Assembly: GCF_030418455.1 (NCBI RefSeq)
Contig: NZ_JAUHPW010000012.1
Location: 34,684 to 98,683 of the forward strand
Origin: Demequina litoralis
GTDB taxonomy: Bacteria > Actinomycetota > Actinomycetes > Actinomycetales > Demequinaceae
Direction: 5' to 3'
Length of the DNA stretch: 64,000 bases
This document shows positions 24,360-32,247 of this stretch, in pieces. Both the position numbers and the translations under genes were made by a program. The stretch's first letter is position 1, and every line of letters starts with the position of its first letter. The notes beneath the pieces are model-generated. The model was not told where the DNA came from. It saw nothing but the letters and a program-made list of their open reading frames with translations, and did no database searches.

Positions 24360-25145
24360 ATGTCCACAGCACTGAGGCCGCCGTCGGCCTACGAGGACCC
24401 GATCGTCGCGCGTCGTTCGCTCGCGGGGAAGCGGGTGCTGGTGGTCGGCGGATCGTCGGGATTCGGACGCCAGGTCGCGCTCGACTCGGCCCTCGCCGGC
24501 GCCGACGTCGTGGTGGTGGGGCGGGACTCCGCCAAGACCCACGCGACCGCGCAGGAGGCGGGCGCGCTCGCGCGGGGCAAGGCGAGCGCGCTCGCCATCG
24601 ACGTGAGCTCCGACCGCGGACGCCGCGAGCTGGTCGAGGCGGTCGGCGAGGTCGACCACGTGGTGTCGACGCTCGGCGGGCGCCTCGAGGACGACGTCCC
24701 CGAGGACGAGGAGGACGTCGTCCGGGAGATCGCGCGCAGGAAGGTCCACCACAACCGGCACCTGGTCGACGCGCTCGCGGGCAGCGTGCGCGAGGGCGGG
24801 TCCTTCGTGCTGACCGCCGGCTCGACCCGGGGCAACGGCGGCGAGGGCGCCCGCGCGATGGTCGCCGGCAACGAGGAGATAGAGCAGCTGGTGCGCGAGA
24901 AGGCGCTCATGCTCGCGCCGGGGCTGCGCGTCAACGCGGTCGCGCCCACGTGGACGCAGACGCCGCTGTGGAAGCACCACTCGGACGCGGACGTCGTGGC
25001 GATGCGCCGGGAGATGGAGGCACGCATCCCGCTCGGCCGCACCGCGGACATCCGCGAGGTCGCACGGGCGTACCTCTTCCTCATGACGAGCGACTTCGTC
25101 ACCGGCCAGACCATCGCGGTCGACGGCGGCTACTCCCTCACCTGA
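24360..25145 (+). CDS. SDR-fold protein with substituted catalytic residues (paralogue 1)
   Basis: A 261-residue Rossmann protein of the short-chain dehydrogenase family. The cofactor loop is intact (LVVGGSSGFGRQVALD), as is the end (VNAVAPTWTQTPL, GQTIAVDGGYS). Aligning the stretch before LMLAPGLRVN with the usual YxxxK helix puts Met at the Tyr position and Asn at the Lys position (MVAGNEE). The canonical acid-base pair is therefore absent. It is about half identical by eye to the SDR at 25333 and lies on the same strand 187 bases upstream. It may bind NAD(P) without reducing, or use other residues. GAGAGGAG precedes ATG 24360. Confidence 0.82.
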   Translation: MSTALRPPSAYEDPIVARRSLAGKRVLVVGGSSGFGRQVALDSALAGADVVVVGRDSAKTHATAQEAGALARGKASALAIDVSSDRGRRELVEAVGEVDHVVSTLGGRLEDDVPEDEEDVVREIARRKVHHNRHLVDALAGSVREGGSFVLTAGSTRGNGGEGARAMVAGNEEIEQLVREKALMLAPGLRVNAVAPTWTQTPLWKHHSDADVVAMRREMEARIPLGRTADIREVARAYLFLMTSDFVTGQTIAVDGGYSLT

Positions 25146-25171
25146 CCGTCACCTCGCCGCGCACGCCGCGG

Positions 25172-25249
25172 TAACCGGCGTATGGATCCGGGTTCTGCTG
25201 GCGAACGGCCTGGTCACGGTGGATGAGGTCGGGACGATGCGCCGGTTGC
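25172..25249. repeat. Intergenic inverted-pair element, copy B
   Basis: TAACCGGCGTAT (25172-25183) is followed 54 bases later by ATGCGCCGGTTG (25237-25248), a looser inverted pair of the type seen at 23247 and 28167. It lies between the two SDR genes. A GACGATGC octamer overlaps the right arm (25233-25240). Confidence 0.4.
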
Positions 25250-25332
25250 CGCGGCGCGGGCAGCGTCGCGTCCGAGGAATCCCGGTCGCGCCGCAGGCGT
25301 TCGTACCGGTGCACACCCCCGGAAGGAGCACC

Positions 25333-26097
25333 ATGCCGCACCCGTCCTCGTCCACCCGCCCCCGCATCGTCCCCGGCATCCTCGACGGCGCCACCGTCGT
25401 GGTGGTCGGCGGATCCTCGGGCTTCGGCCGGCAGGTGGTGCTCGACGCCGCCGAGTCCGGCGCGCGAGTCGTGGTGATCGGGCGCGACGCGGCCAAGGCG
25501 GCGGACGTCGCGCGCGAGGCAGGCGCGCTCGGCGGCGAGGCCGTCGCGCTCGGCGCGGACGCGACCACGCCCGCCGGTCTCGAGGCGATCGCGGCGGCGG
25601 TGGGGGAGGCGGACCACCTGGTGTCGACGCTCGGCGGCGCGATGGGCGGCGGGTTCATGGAGGCGTCCTTCGCCGAGATCCGCGCGACGGTCGAGGGCAA
25701 GGTCTTCGACAACCTCGCGCTCGTGCGCGCCCTCGCGCCTCGGCTGCGCGCGGGCGGCTCGATCACGCTCACGGCCGGCACCGGCGGCTCGCCCGCGACC
25801 GCGTCCGGGGCCTACCTCGGCAACGAGGGCATCGCAACGCTCGTGAGGGGCCTCGCGGTCGAGCTCGCGCCTCGGCTGCGCGTCAACGCGGTCGCGCCCA
25901 CCTGGACACCGACGCCGCTGTGGCGCGACGTGCCCGAGGCGGATGTCGCACGGACCAGGCGGCACTTCGACGAGGTGATCCCGCTCGGGCGCACCGGCGA
26001 CGTGGAGGAGGTCGCTCAGGCGTACCTGTTCCTCATGACCTGCGGCTTCGTCACCGGTCAGACGCTCGCGGTCGACGGCGGCATGGCCCTCGTCTGA
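25333..26097 (+). CDS. SDR-fold protein with substituted catalytic residues (paralogue 2)
   Basis: A 254-residue paralogue of the preceding SDR. It keeps VVGGSSGFGRQVVLD and VNAVAPTWTPTPL. In the catalytic helix (GAYLGNEGIATLVRGLAVELAP) the Lys position is Asn, and the Tyr is shifted by one position relative to canonical SDRs. The shared G-N-E at this place in both paralogues suggests a subfamily trait and not random decay. Start is ATG 25333 with GGAAGGAG six bases upstream; the frame is open earlier but lacks support. It converges with yaaA at a 15-base gap. Confidence 0.84.
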   Translation: MPHPSSSTRPRIVPGILDGATVVVVGGSSGFGRQVVLDAAESGARVVVIGRDAAKAADVAREAGALGGEAVALGADATTPAGLEAIAAAVGEADHLVSTLGGAMGGGFMEASFAEIRATVEGKVFDNLALVRALAPRLRAGGSITLTAGTGGSPATASGAYLGNEGIATLVRGLAVELAPRLRVNAVAPTWTPTPLWRDVPEADVARTRRHFDEVIPLGRTGDVEEVAQAYLFLMTCGFVTGQTLAVDGGMALV

Positions 26098-26112
26098 TGC
26101 CGGAGGCGCGTC

Positions 26113-26886
26113 TCAGCCGGCGATGACGAGCGTGAGCTCGTCCGGGCCCTTCGCCTTCGCGGTGAGGGTGACGTCGACGAGGGCGTCGCCGATCATGCCG
26201 GCCGCCGCGTCGGCGAGGTCGGCCGCGGTCTCGGGCCGCGCATCGTCCCGCACGAGGTGCGCCGCGAGGAGGCCCCGCGTGTGCTTCGCCATGTGGCTGA
26301 CCACCGCGCGCTTGCCGTTGAGCTCCCGCTGCACGGAGACGGCGACCCAGGGGGACTCGGCGGGGCGGTAGGCCGCGACGTACGAGGCGCTGCGGCAGTC
26401 GATGACGAGGCCGCCGTCGGCGAGGGCGTCCAGCTCGGCGGGCAGGTGCTTCTTCCAGTAGGTCGCGAGGCCTCCGAGCCGGCCCAGGCTGGTGCCCATC
26501 GAGAGGCGGTACGCGGGGATGCGGTCGGCGGGGGAGACGGCGCCCCACAGCGCCGACACGATCCGCACGCTCTCGCGCGCCTTGTCGAGGGTCGCGGCGT
26601 CCCAGTCGGCCATGCCGGCGGCGTCGTAGAGGACGCCCGTGTAGACGGTGGACGATGCGGCGGCGGGGTTGTCCCACACCGTCCGGTTGCGCTCGACCTC
26701 CTGGTGGAGGGACGCGCCGACGCCGAGCGCCTCCATCGCGTTGCGCTGACCGCTGACCTTGGCGAGCGCGTCGCCCACGCGGCGGCGGTGCGCCTCGAGC
26801 GCGGGGTGGGACAGGACGGCGAGGTCGACCGGGGCTCCCGAGGCGGGGGCGGTCTTGCCCTCGGAGGGCGGGAGCAGGATCAGCAC
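26113..26886 (-). CDS. yaaA: Peroxide stress protein YaaA (UPF0246)
   Basis: A 257-residue member of the YaaA/DUF328 family, which lowers free iron and limits DNA damage under peroxide stress in E. coli. Characteristic segments are the N terminus MLILLPPSEGKT, TVYTGVLYDAAGM, RIVSALWGAVSPADRIPAYRLSMGT, the YWKKHLP stretch and SVQRELNGKRAVVSHMAKHTRG. Length is normal. The ATG at 26886 is followed by the family start. The gene diverges from nothing near; its leftward stop faces the second SDR gene. Confidence 0.93.
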   Translation of the reverse strand: MLILLPPSEGKTAPASGAPVDLAVLSHPALEAHRRRVGDALAKVSGQRNAMEALGVGASLHQEVERNRTVWDNPAAASSTVYTGVLYDAAGMADWDAATLDKARESVRIVSALWGAVSPADRIPAYRLSMGTSLGRLGGLATYWKKHLPAELDALADGGLVIDCRSASYVAAYRPAESPWVAVSVQRELNGKRAVVSHMAKHTRGLLAAHLVRDDARPETAADLADAAAGMIGDALVDVTLTAKAKGPDELTLVIAG

Positions 26887-26934
26887 GGGGACCAGGGTAG
26901 GCGGTCGCGGGGGCGCCGCCGCGCGCCGTCCGTC

Positions 26935-28116
26935 CTAGGCGGACCGCAGCGACCCCAGCCACCTCTCGAGCCGATCGAGGCCCTCGACGATGTCGGCGTG
27001 CGACGCGGCGTAGGACAGACGCACGTGCGTGTCGCCGTGCGTGGCCCCGAAGTCGCGACCGGGGGTCAGCGCGACGTGCGCCTCCCGCAGCGCGCGCCCG
27101 CAGAGGTCCCACGCGTCCAGGCCGGTCCCGGACACGTCGGCGAACGCGTAGAACGCGCCGTCCGGCGCCGAGGGCACGGGCAGACCGATGCGCGCGAGCC
27201 CGTCGAGCATCGTGCCGCGGCGGGCGAGCAGGTCGAGGCGGCGCTCCTCGGCCTCCGCGAGCGACTCCGGCGTGAAGGCCTCGAGCGCGGCGATCTGCAC
27301 GGGGGCCGACGCGGAGAGGAAGTAGTTCTGAGCGAGGCGCTCGACCGGCGTGACGAGCGCCTCGGGCAGCACGCACCACCCGAGGCGCCAGCCCGTCATC
27401 CCGAAAGCCTTGGAGAAGGAGTTGAGGACGATCGCATCGGGGTCGTGGGCGAGGACCGTGCGCTGGGGCGAGCCGTCGGGGTCGCGGTCGGCGGTGTCGA
27501 GGTAGATCTCGTCGACCAGCCGCCACGCACCGCGCTCGCGGGCGAGGTCGGAGATGGCGGCGAGCTCGTCCCGGGGGATGGTGGTGCCCGTCGGGTTCGA
27601 CGGTGTCGCGACCATCACGACACCGGTCGCGGGCGTCCATGCCTGGTCGACCAGGTCGCGGGTGAGCTGGAAGCGCGTGGCGGGAGAGGTGGGCACCGCG
27701 ACCGCGCGGCCGCCGAACGACGCGACGATCTGCCGGTTGCACGGGTAGCTCGGGTCCGCCATGAGCACGTCGGTGCCCTCGTCGACGGTCGCGGCGATGG
27801 TGAGGACGAGCGCCGCCGAGGCGCCCATCGTGACCGCGATGCGCGCGGGATCCACCTCGACACCGTGGCGGTCGCGGTAGAAGCTGGCGATCGCGGCCCG
27901 CAGCTCCGGCGTGCCCTGCGACGACGTGTACGCGAGGCGACGCCCGTCCATCGTCCCGACCATCGCGCGCCGCACCGCGGCCGGGGCGCCGAAGTCGGGC
28001 TCGCCTAGGTTGAGGCGGACGATGCGGTGGCCGGCGGCCTCGAGCTCGCTCGCGAGGTCGCCGAAGGCCATCGCGTGGAACGGCTCGATCGCCTGCGCGC
28101 GCCGCGAGACCTGCAT
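26935..28116 (-). CDS. Class I/II PLP-dependent aminotransferase
   Basis: A 393-residue fold-type I aminotransferase. The PLP lysine is in NSFSKAFGMTGWRLGW, the PLP-binding Asn/Asp/Tyr region in ATPSNPTGT and LVDEIYLD, and the C-terminal substrate Arg in THVRLSYAAS. This pattern is of the aspartate/aromatic aminotransferase subgroup Ib; the amino donor cannot be assigned. ATG at 28114-28116, with GGAGGAGCGACC upstream. It lies 48 bases upstream of yaaA on the same strand and may share transcription with it. Confidence 0.92.
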   Translation of the reverse strand: MQVSRRAQAIEPFHAMAFGDLASELEAAGHRIVRLNLGEPDFGAPAAVRRAMVGTMDGRRLAYTSSQGTPELRAAIASFYRDRHGVEVDPARIAVTMGASAALVLTIAATVDEGTDVLMADPSYPCNRQIVASFGGRAVAVPTSPATRFQLTRDLVDQAWTPATGVVMVATPSNPTGTTIPRDELAAISDLARERGAWRLVDEIYLDTADRDPDGSPQRTVLAHDPDAIVLNSFSKAFGMTGWRLGWCVLPEALVTPVERLAQNYFLSASAPVQIAALEAFTPESLAEAEERRLDLLARRGTMLDGLARIGLPVPSAPDGAFYAFADVSGTGLDAWDLCGRALREAHVALTPGRDFGATHGDTHVRLSYAASHADIVEGLDRLERWLGSLRSA

Positions 28117-28166
28117 GGTCGCTCCTCCGGTCGGGTCCGGGCACCATCCTCCCGGATGCCCGTCGC

Positions 28167-28242
28167 CAACCGCCGTACGGATCGCGGGCCGATACGTGGC
28201 ACCAGGGCAGATGCCGGGCAGGTGCGATCGGTACGCCGGTTG
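28167..28242. repeat. Intergenic inverted-pair element, copy C
   Basis: CAACCGCCGTAC (28167-28178) and GTACGCCGGTTG (28231-28242) form an inverted pair (11 of 12 matches) with a 52-base spacer. It lies between the aminotransferase start and the RNase P RNA promoter, and is the best-preserved of three such elements. Confidence 0.55.
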
Positions 28243-28250
28243 CAGCGGGG

Positions 28251-28279
28251 TGCCACGAGGTGGGCGCGCCCGGTATCCT
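28251..28279 (+). promoter_or_regulatory. Probable promoter of rnpB
   Basis: TGCCAC (28251-28256) and TATCCT (28274-28279) are 17 bases apart, placing the start of transcription at about 28286, exactly where the RNase P RNA helix P1 begins. Confidence 0.5.
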
Positions 28280-28285
28280 TGCAGG

Positions 28286-28668
28286 GCGGATGAGCTGGCC
28301 AGGCGGCCGCGTGGCCCCCTCGGGGGTCCCGAGGAACGTCCGGGCTCCGCAGGGCAGGGTGATGGCTAACGGCCACCCGGGGTGACCCGCGGGACAGTGC
28401 CACAGAGAGCAGACCGCCTCTCGACCTCGGTCGGGAGGTAAGGGTGAAAGGGTGAGGTAAGAGCTCACCGCGCGACTGGTGACAGGAGCGGCAAGGTAAA
28501 CCCCACCCGGAGCAAGGCCAGACAGGATGCGTTCGAGGGCTGCCCGCCCGAGCATCCGGGTAGGTCGCTAGAGGCGTACGGCAACGTGCGTCGTAGATGG
28601 ATGGCCGCCCCTCGTGAGCGGCGACGCGAGCGAGCGACAAAACCCGGCGTATCGGCCAGCTCATCCGC
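28286..28668 (+). ncRNA. rnpB: RNase P RNA, bacterial type A
   Basis: The catalytic RNA that removes 5' leaders from pre-tRNAs. Ends pair as helix P1: GCGGATGAGCTGGCC (28286-28300) with GGCCAGCTCATCCGC (28654-28668). Conserved core pieces appear in order: GAGGAACGTCCGGGCTCC, CACAGAGAGCAGACCGCC, GGGTGAAAGGGTGAGGTAAG, AGCTCACCG, CGGCAAGGTAAACCCCACC and the closing GGCGTATCGGCCAGC region. Size, about 383 bases, is normal for an actinobacterium. Short open frames across it are not genes. Confidence 0.96.
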
Positions 28669-28723
28669 TCTGCCCGGCGTGACGTCGCTGGTGCCCCGGG
28701 TCGTCGCCGCTAGTCTGCCCGCC

Positions 28724-29758
28724 ATGACGGATGGGATCGCGGAAGCTGGGGGAGCGGCGCGAGGGCGCCTGACGGAGGGCTGGAGCGTGATCGCCGCGAC
28801 CCCGCGGATGCGTCGTGCGTATGGCCTCTACGCGCTCGCGGGCGCGTTGCTCTCGTGGATGACCGGGGCGGCGATGATCGCCGCCGGCCAGTGGTTCTAC
28901 GGCGTGGTCTTCGCGATCCTCGGGAGCCTTCTCGGGATGGTGCTCGTGCGTACCGTGTCAGGGGAGCTGCGCGCGACCGACGAGGGGCTGATCATCCGCA
29001 CCGTATGGACCGATGTCGCCGTCGCCTACAGCGAGGTCGCCGAGGTGGCGATGACCCGGCGGGGCAACGTGCTCGTGGTGAGGACTGCGGGCGGGGCCTT
29101 TGCGGCGGCCGCCGTCGATCGCCTCCACCGGGGCGAGTGCGGGCCTGGGTGCATCGACCACGCACGGCTCCGTGCGGCGCTGCCCGACGTGCTGGTGTCC
29201 CGGATCCCGCCGGAGCGGATCGACTGGCACGAGTCCGCCTCGGTGCGGTACGCCCCGGACATGGCGTCGCGGCGTCGACGTCCGCAAGGGTCCGACATTG
29301 CATACGCTCTCGGGGGCCTGGCGGCGGTGGTGCTCGGACGGTACGTCGACGTCAGCCGCGTCGACGTCATGAGCGTGTTCTTCTTCGCGGTCGGCGGGCT
29401 CATGCTCGGCTTCGGCGCGTGGATGGGCCGACGCATGCGTGACCCGCAGTTTCGCGCCGACTACTTCGCGCGCTTGGCGGTGAACGCCGGGTCGCGCGAC
29501 CGCTGTACGAGGGCATTCCTGACCCGCGGTTTCTACGTGGGGGCGGTCGCTCTCGCGCTCTACGCCGTCGCGTTCCTCCTCGTTGGCGCCTCGTGGCTTC
29601 TGCAGGGCGGAGTGTGGCTGGAGAACGTCGGGCTCGCCGTGTTCGCCGCCGGGACGCTCGCTCTGCTCGCGAGCGGCGTGGTGGCTCTCGCGCGCCGCCC
29701 TCGGCGCTGGATCCCCGAGGAGTTCCGTGACCGCCGGGCGGAGGCGTCACGCCGCTGA
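28724..29758 (+). CDS. Membrane protein of unknown function
   Basis: A 344-residue protein starting at ATG 28724, shortly after rnpB. Two hydrophobic segments near the start (YGLYALAGALLSWMTGAAMI, WFYGVVFAILGSLLGMVL) are followed by a soluble stretch of beta character (GELRATDEGLIIRTVWTDVAVAYSEVAEV..GNVLVVRTAGG), resembling bacterial PH-like domains. Then come two more pairs of segments (DIAYALGGLAAVVLG, VMSVFFFAVGGLMLGFG, FYVGAVALALYAVAFLLVG, LAVFAAGTLALLASGVVAL). No enzyme motif. The PH-like reading is weak inference. Confidence 0.65.
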   Translation: MTDGIAEAGGAARGRLTEGWSVIAATPRMRRAYGLYALAGALLSWMTGAAMIAAGQWFYGVVFAILGSLLGMVLVRTVSGELRATDEGLIIRTVWTDVAVAYSEVAEVAMTRRGNVLVVRTAGGAFAAAAVDRLHRGECGPGCIDHARLRAALPDVLVSRIPPERIDWHESASVRYAPDMASRRRRPQGSDIAYALGGLAAVVLGRYVDVSRVDVMSVFFFAVGGLMLGFGAWMGRRMRDPQFRADYFARLAVNAGSRDRCTRAFLTRGFYVGAVALALYAVAFLLVGASWLLQGGVWLENVGLAVFAAGTLALLASGVVALARRPRRWIPEEFRDRRAEASRR

Positions 29759-29801
29759 CGCGCCGGACGCCCGCCTCTCGCGGGTCCCGGCCCGCACGCC
29801 G

Positions 29802-29807
29802 TACAAT
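29802..29807 (+). promoter_or_regulatory. Candidate -10 box for the helicase gene
   Basis: TACAAT is the only good -10 sequence in the 249-base gap before the SNF2-type gene; no clear -35 is seen. If used, the message would have a leader of about 195 bases containing a strong hairpin. Confidence 0.35.
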
Positions 29808-29968
29808 GCAGACGCACCAGCGATCGCGCCACGGCGCGACACGCATCCGCCCGCCTCGGCATCGGCACCGGCCGACGCTCCGCCGGCCCATCTGACGGGC
29901 CCGCGGTCCGCGCGAGGACACCGAGGGGCAGGATCCCGCGCATCCGCGGGCATCCCCGGGCGGCGCAT

Positions 29969-29988
29969 CGTGCCGCACAGGCGGCACG
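29969..29988 (+). other. Hairpin just upstream of the helicase start
   Basis: CGTGCCGC and GCGGCACG pair perfectly around ACAG, ending 19 bases before the GTG start at 30008 and 7 bases before TAGGAG. A stem so near the ribosome-binding site could modulate translation or act as a leader attenuator. Confidence 0.5.
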
Positions 29989-30007
29989 GGATCGAGTAGG
30001 AGAAGAA

Positions 30008-32158
30008 GTGTCACGAGCAGGGCAGCGACGGTCCGGAGGCTCGCGCAGCGGCGGCGGCACCACGCGCCGGCGCTCGGCGCGCCCGACCGAGAAGGGCCTC
30101 ATCCCGCTCCTCGCGGCGCTGACCGGCGAGGTCGACCGCGCCGTCAAGCAGCCGCCCACGCGCGGCGCCGCGCGCACCAAGTTCCAGGTGGTCGCGCTGC
30201 TCGTGCGCGAGGAGCGCGCCCGCGTCAAGGCGGACGATGCGCTGTCCGCCTCCAAGCGCGACGAGGAGCGCCGGCGCCTCGACGGTGTCGCGACCATGCT
30301 CGCCAAGATCGCCGCCCGCGACACCTCCCTCCTCGCGCTGCTCGCCGAGGACGCGCGCGTGTCCGACTCCGCCCGCGACTACAAGGCGACCGTGCTGCGC
30401 GCGGCCGGCCGCGAGGTCGAGGAGGAGCCCGAGCCCCCGGCGCCGGTCACCCCGCCTCCGGGCAACGACAAGCGCGTGGTGCCGCAGTCGGCGATCTCGC
30501 GCCAGCTCGCCAACCCGTTCCTCGCCCCCGACTTCTCCGCCGCGGGGGAGCGGGCCGCCGCGCGCCCCCGCCGCCTCGCCGGCTGGGAGCTCCTCGACCC
30601 GCTGTTCCGCTCCTTCGAGCAGGACGCCCCCGGCGCGCGCGCCTGCATGGCGCTGCCCGAGACCCCCGCATCGTCCACCCCGCCCGTGCGCCTGCCGCTC
30701 GGCCGCGAGCTCATGCCCCACCAGACCCAGCTCGTCACGGCCGCCTCGCGCGGCCACCGCACGTTCCTGCTCGCCGACGAGCCCGGCCTCGGCAAGACCG
30801 CCCAGGCGCTGCTCGCGGCGCAGGCCGCCGACGCCTACCCGCTGCTCGTCGTGGTGCCCAACGTGGTCAAGGCGAACTGGGCGCACGAGGTCGAGCTGTG
30901 GACACCGCACCGGCGCGCGACCGTGGTCCACGGCGACGGCGACGAGGTCGACGCCTTCGCGGACGTCGTGATCATCAACTACGACATCCTCGACCGGCAC
31001 GTCGGCTGGTTCGGCGAGCACGGCTTCCGCGGCATGGTCCTCGACGAGGCGCACTTCATCAAGAACAAGGGCTCCCAGCGCTCGCAGCACGTCCTCGAGC
31101 TGTCGGAGCGCATCCGCCAGCGCACCGCGCGGCCCCTCCTCATGGCGCTCACGGGCACCCCGCTCATCAACGACATCGAGGACTTCCGGGCGATCTGGCA
31201 GTTCCTCGGCTGGGTCGACGAGGACAAGCCGCTCGGCGGGCTCATGACCGCGCTCGAGGACACCGGACTCATCCCCACCGACCGCGGCTGGTACGGCGCC
31301 GCGCGTGCGGCGGTGGTGGACCAGGGCATCGTGCGTCGCCGCAAGGCGGACGTCGCTGCTGACATCCCCGCCCGCCGCGTGGCCGACCTCCCGGTCGAGC
31401 TCGACGGACCCCTTGGCCGGTCCATCCGCGCCGCCGAGGCCGCGCTCGCGGCCCGCATGGTGGACAGCTACAGGCGTGCCGTGCAGGCGCGCACCGGAGA
31501 CACGGACGGCGTCGACCTCGACCTCGCACGGCGGATCGCCGCGGCCGAGCTCAAGGACGCGAGCTCGAAGAAGAAGGGCGAGAACGTCTTCACGATGGTC
31601 CGCCAGATCGGCCAGGCGAAGGCCGGGCTGGCCGCGGACTACGCGGTGCAGCTCGCGCGCAACGTCGGCAAGGTCGTCTTCTTCGCCAAGCACGTCGACG
31701 TCATGGACGAGGCCGAGCGCATCTTCGCCGACCGCGGGATCCGCTACGCCTCGATCCGCGGCGACCAGACGGCGAAGGCCCGCAAGGAGAATGTGGCGGC
31801 CTTCACCGAGGACCCCGACGTGCAGATCGTGGTGTGCTCGCTCATGGCGGCCGGCGTGGGGCTCAACCTCCAGGTCGCCTCCAACATGGTGCTCGCGGAG
31901 CTGTCGTGGACGGACGCCGAGCAGACGCAGGCCATCGACCGCATCCACCGCATCGGCCAGTCCGAGCCGGTCACGGCGTGGCGCATCATCGCCGCGCAGA
32001 CCATCGACGCCAAGATCGCGCAGCTCATCGACAGCAAGTCCGGGCTTGCGGCCCGCGCGCTCGACGGCGCCGCGGTGGACGATGCGGCATCGTCGGCCGA
32101 CGTCCAGCTCGAGGCGCTGATCGCTCTCCTGGTCGAGGCGCTCGAGGCGGAGGGCTGA
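30008..32158 (+). CDS. SNF2-family DEAD/DEAH helicase-like ATPase
   Basis: A 716-residue double-RecA ATPase. The N-terminal 240 residues are basic then helical, without a known domain. The ATPase motifs follow: LLADEPGLGKTAQAL (Walker A), VVVPNVVKANWAHEV (Ia), VIINYDIL, LDEAHFIKN (DEAH box), LMALTGTPLINDIEDF (III), and in the second lobe VVFFAKHVDVMDEAERIF, VCSLMAAGVGLNLQVA and AIDRIHRIGQSEPV (VI). Such proteins translocate on double-stranded DNA or remodel DNA-protein complexes. GTG at 30008 follows TAGGAG. It stands alone, with no restriction or BREX/DISARM partners beside it, so a housekeeping role is more likely than defence. Confidence 0.88.
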   Translation: MSRAGQRRSGGSRSGGGTTRRRSARPTEKGLIPLLAALTGEVDRAVKQPPTRGAARTKFQVVALLVREERARVKADDALSASKRDEERRRLDGVATMLAKIAARDTSLLALLAEDARVSDSARDYKATVLRAAGREVEEEPEPPAPVTPPPGNDKRVVPQSAISRQLANPFLAPDFSAAGERAAARPRRLAGWELLDPLFRSFEQDAPGARACMALPETPASSTPPVRLPLGRELMPHQTQLVTAASRGHRTFLLADEPGLGKTAQALLAAQAADAYPLLVVVPNVVKANWAHEVELWTPHRRATVVHGDGDEVDAFADVVIINYDILDRHVGWFGEHGFRGMVLDEAHFIKNKGSQRSQHVLELSERIRQRTARPLLMALTGTPLINDIEDFRAIWQFLGWVDEDKPLGGLMTALEDTGLIPTDRGWYGAARAAVVDQGIVRRRKADVAADIPARRVADLPVELDGPLGRSIRAAEAALAARMVDSYRRAVQARTGDTDGVDLDLARRIAAAELKDASSKKKGENVFTMVRQIGQAKAGLAADYAVQLARNVGKVVFFAKHVDVMDEAERIFADRGIRYASIRGDQTAKARKENVAAFTEDPDVQIVVCSLMAAGVGLNLQVASNMVLAELSWTDAEQTQAIDRIHRIGQSEPVTAWRIIAAQTIDAKIAQLIDSKSGLAARALDGAAVDDAASSADVQLEALIALLVEALEAEG

Positions 32159-32247
32159 CGCGCCCGGGGCTCGTCCCTGTCTCATCGACGCCGCCTCCGC
32201 GTAGGGTGTGGGGACGCGCCCACGGCGCGCGAACCAGGAGGTAGTCG

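Noticed and set aside
21746..25174. Very long open frame on the + strand spanning the PaaK-like, FNT and SDR genes
   Set aside because: It runs out of frame through three recognisable genes, one on the other strand, and translates into Arg/Gly/Ala-rich sequence without domains. A GC-rich shadow.
30008..32158. SNF2-type ATPase as part of a phage-defence island
   Set aside because: No nuclease, methylase, PLD or BREX/DISARM-like partner within 10 kb; neighbours are housekeeping genes.
30011..32185. Open frame of about 720 codons opposite the SNF2-type gene
   Set aside because: Antisense shadow; no family features and no ribosome-binding site.
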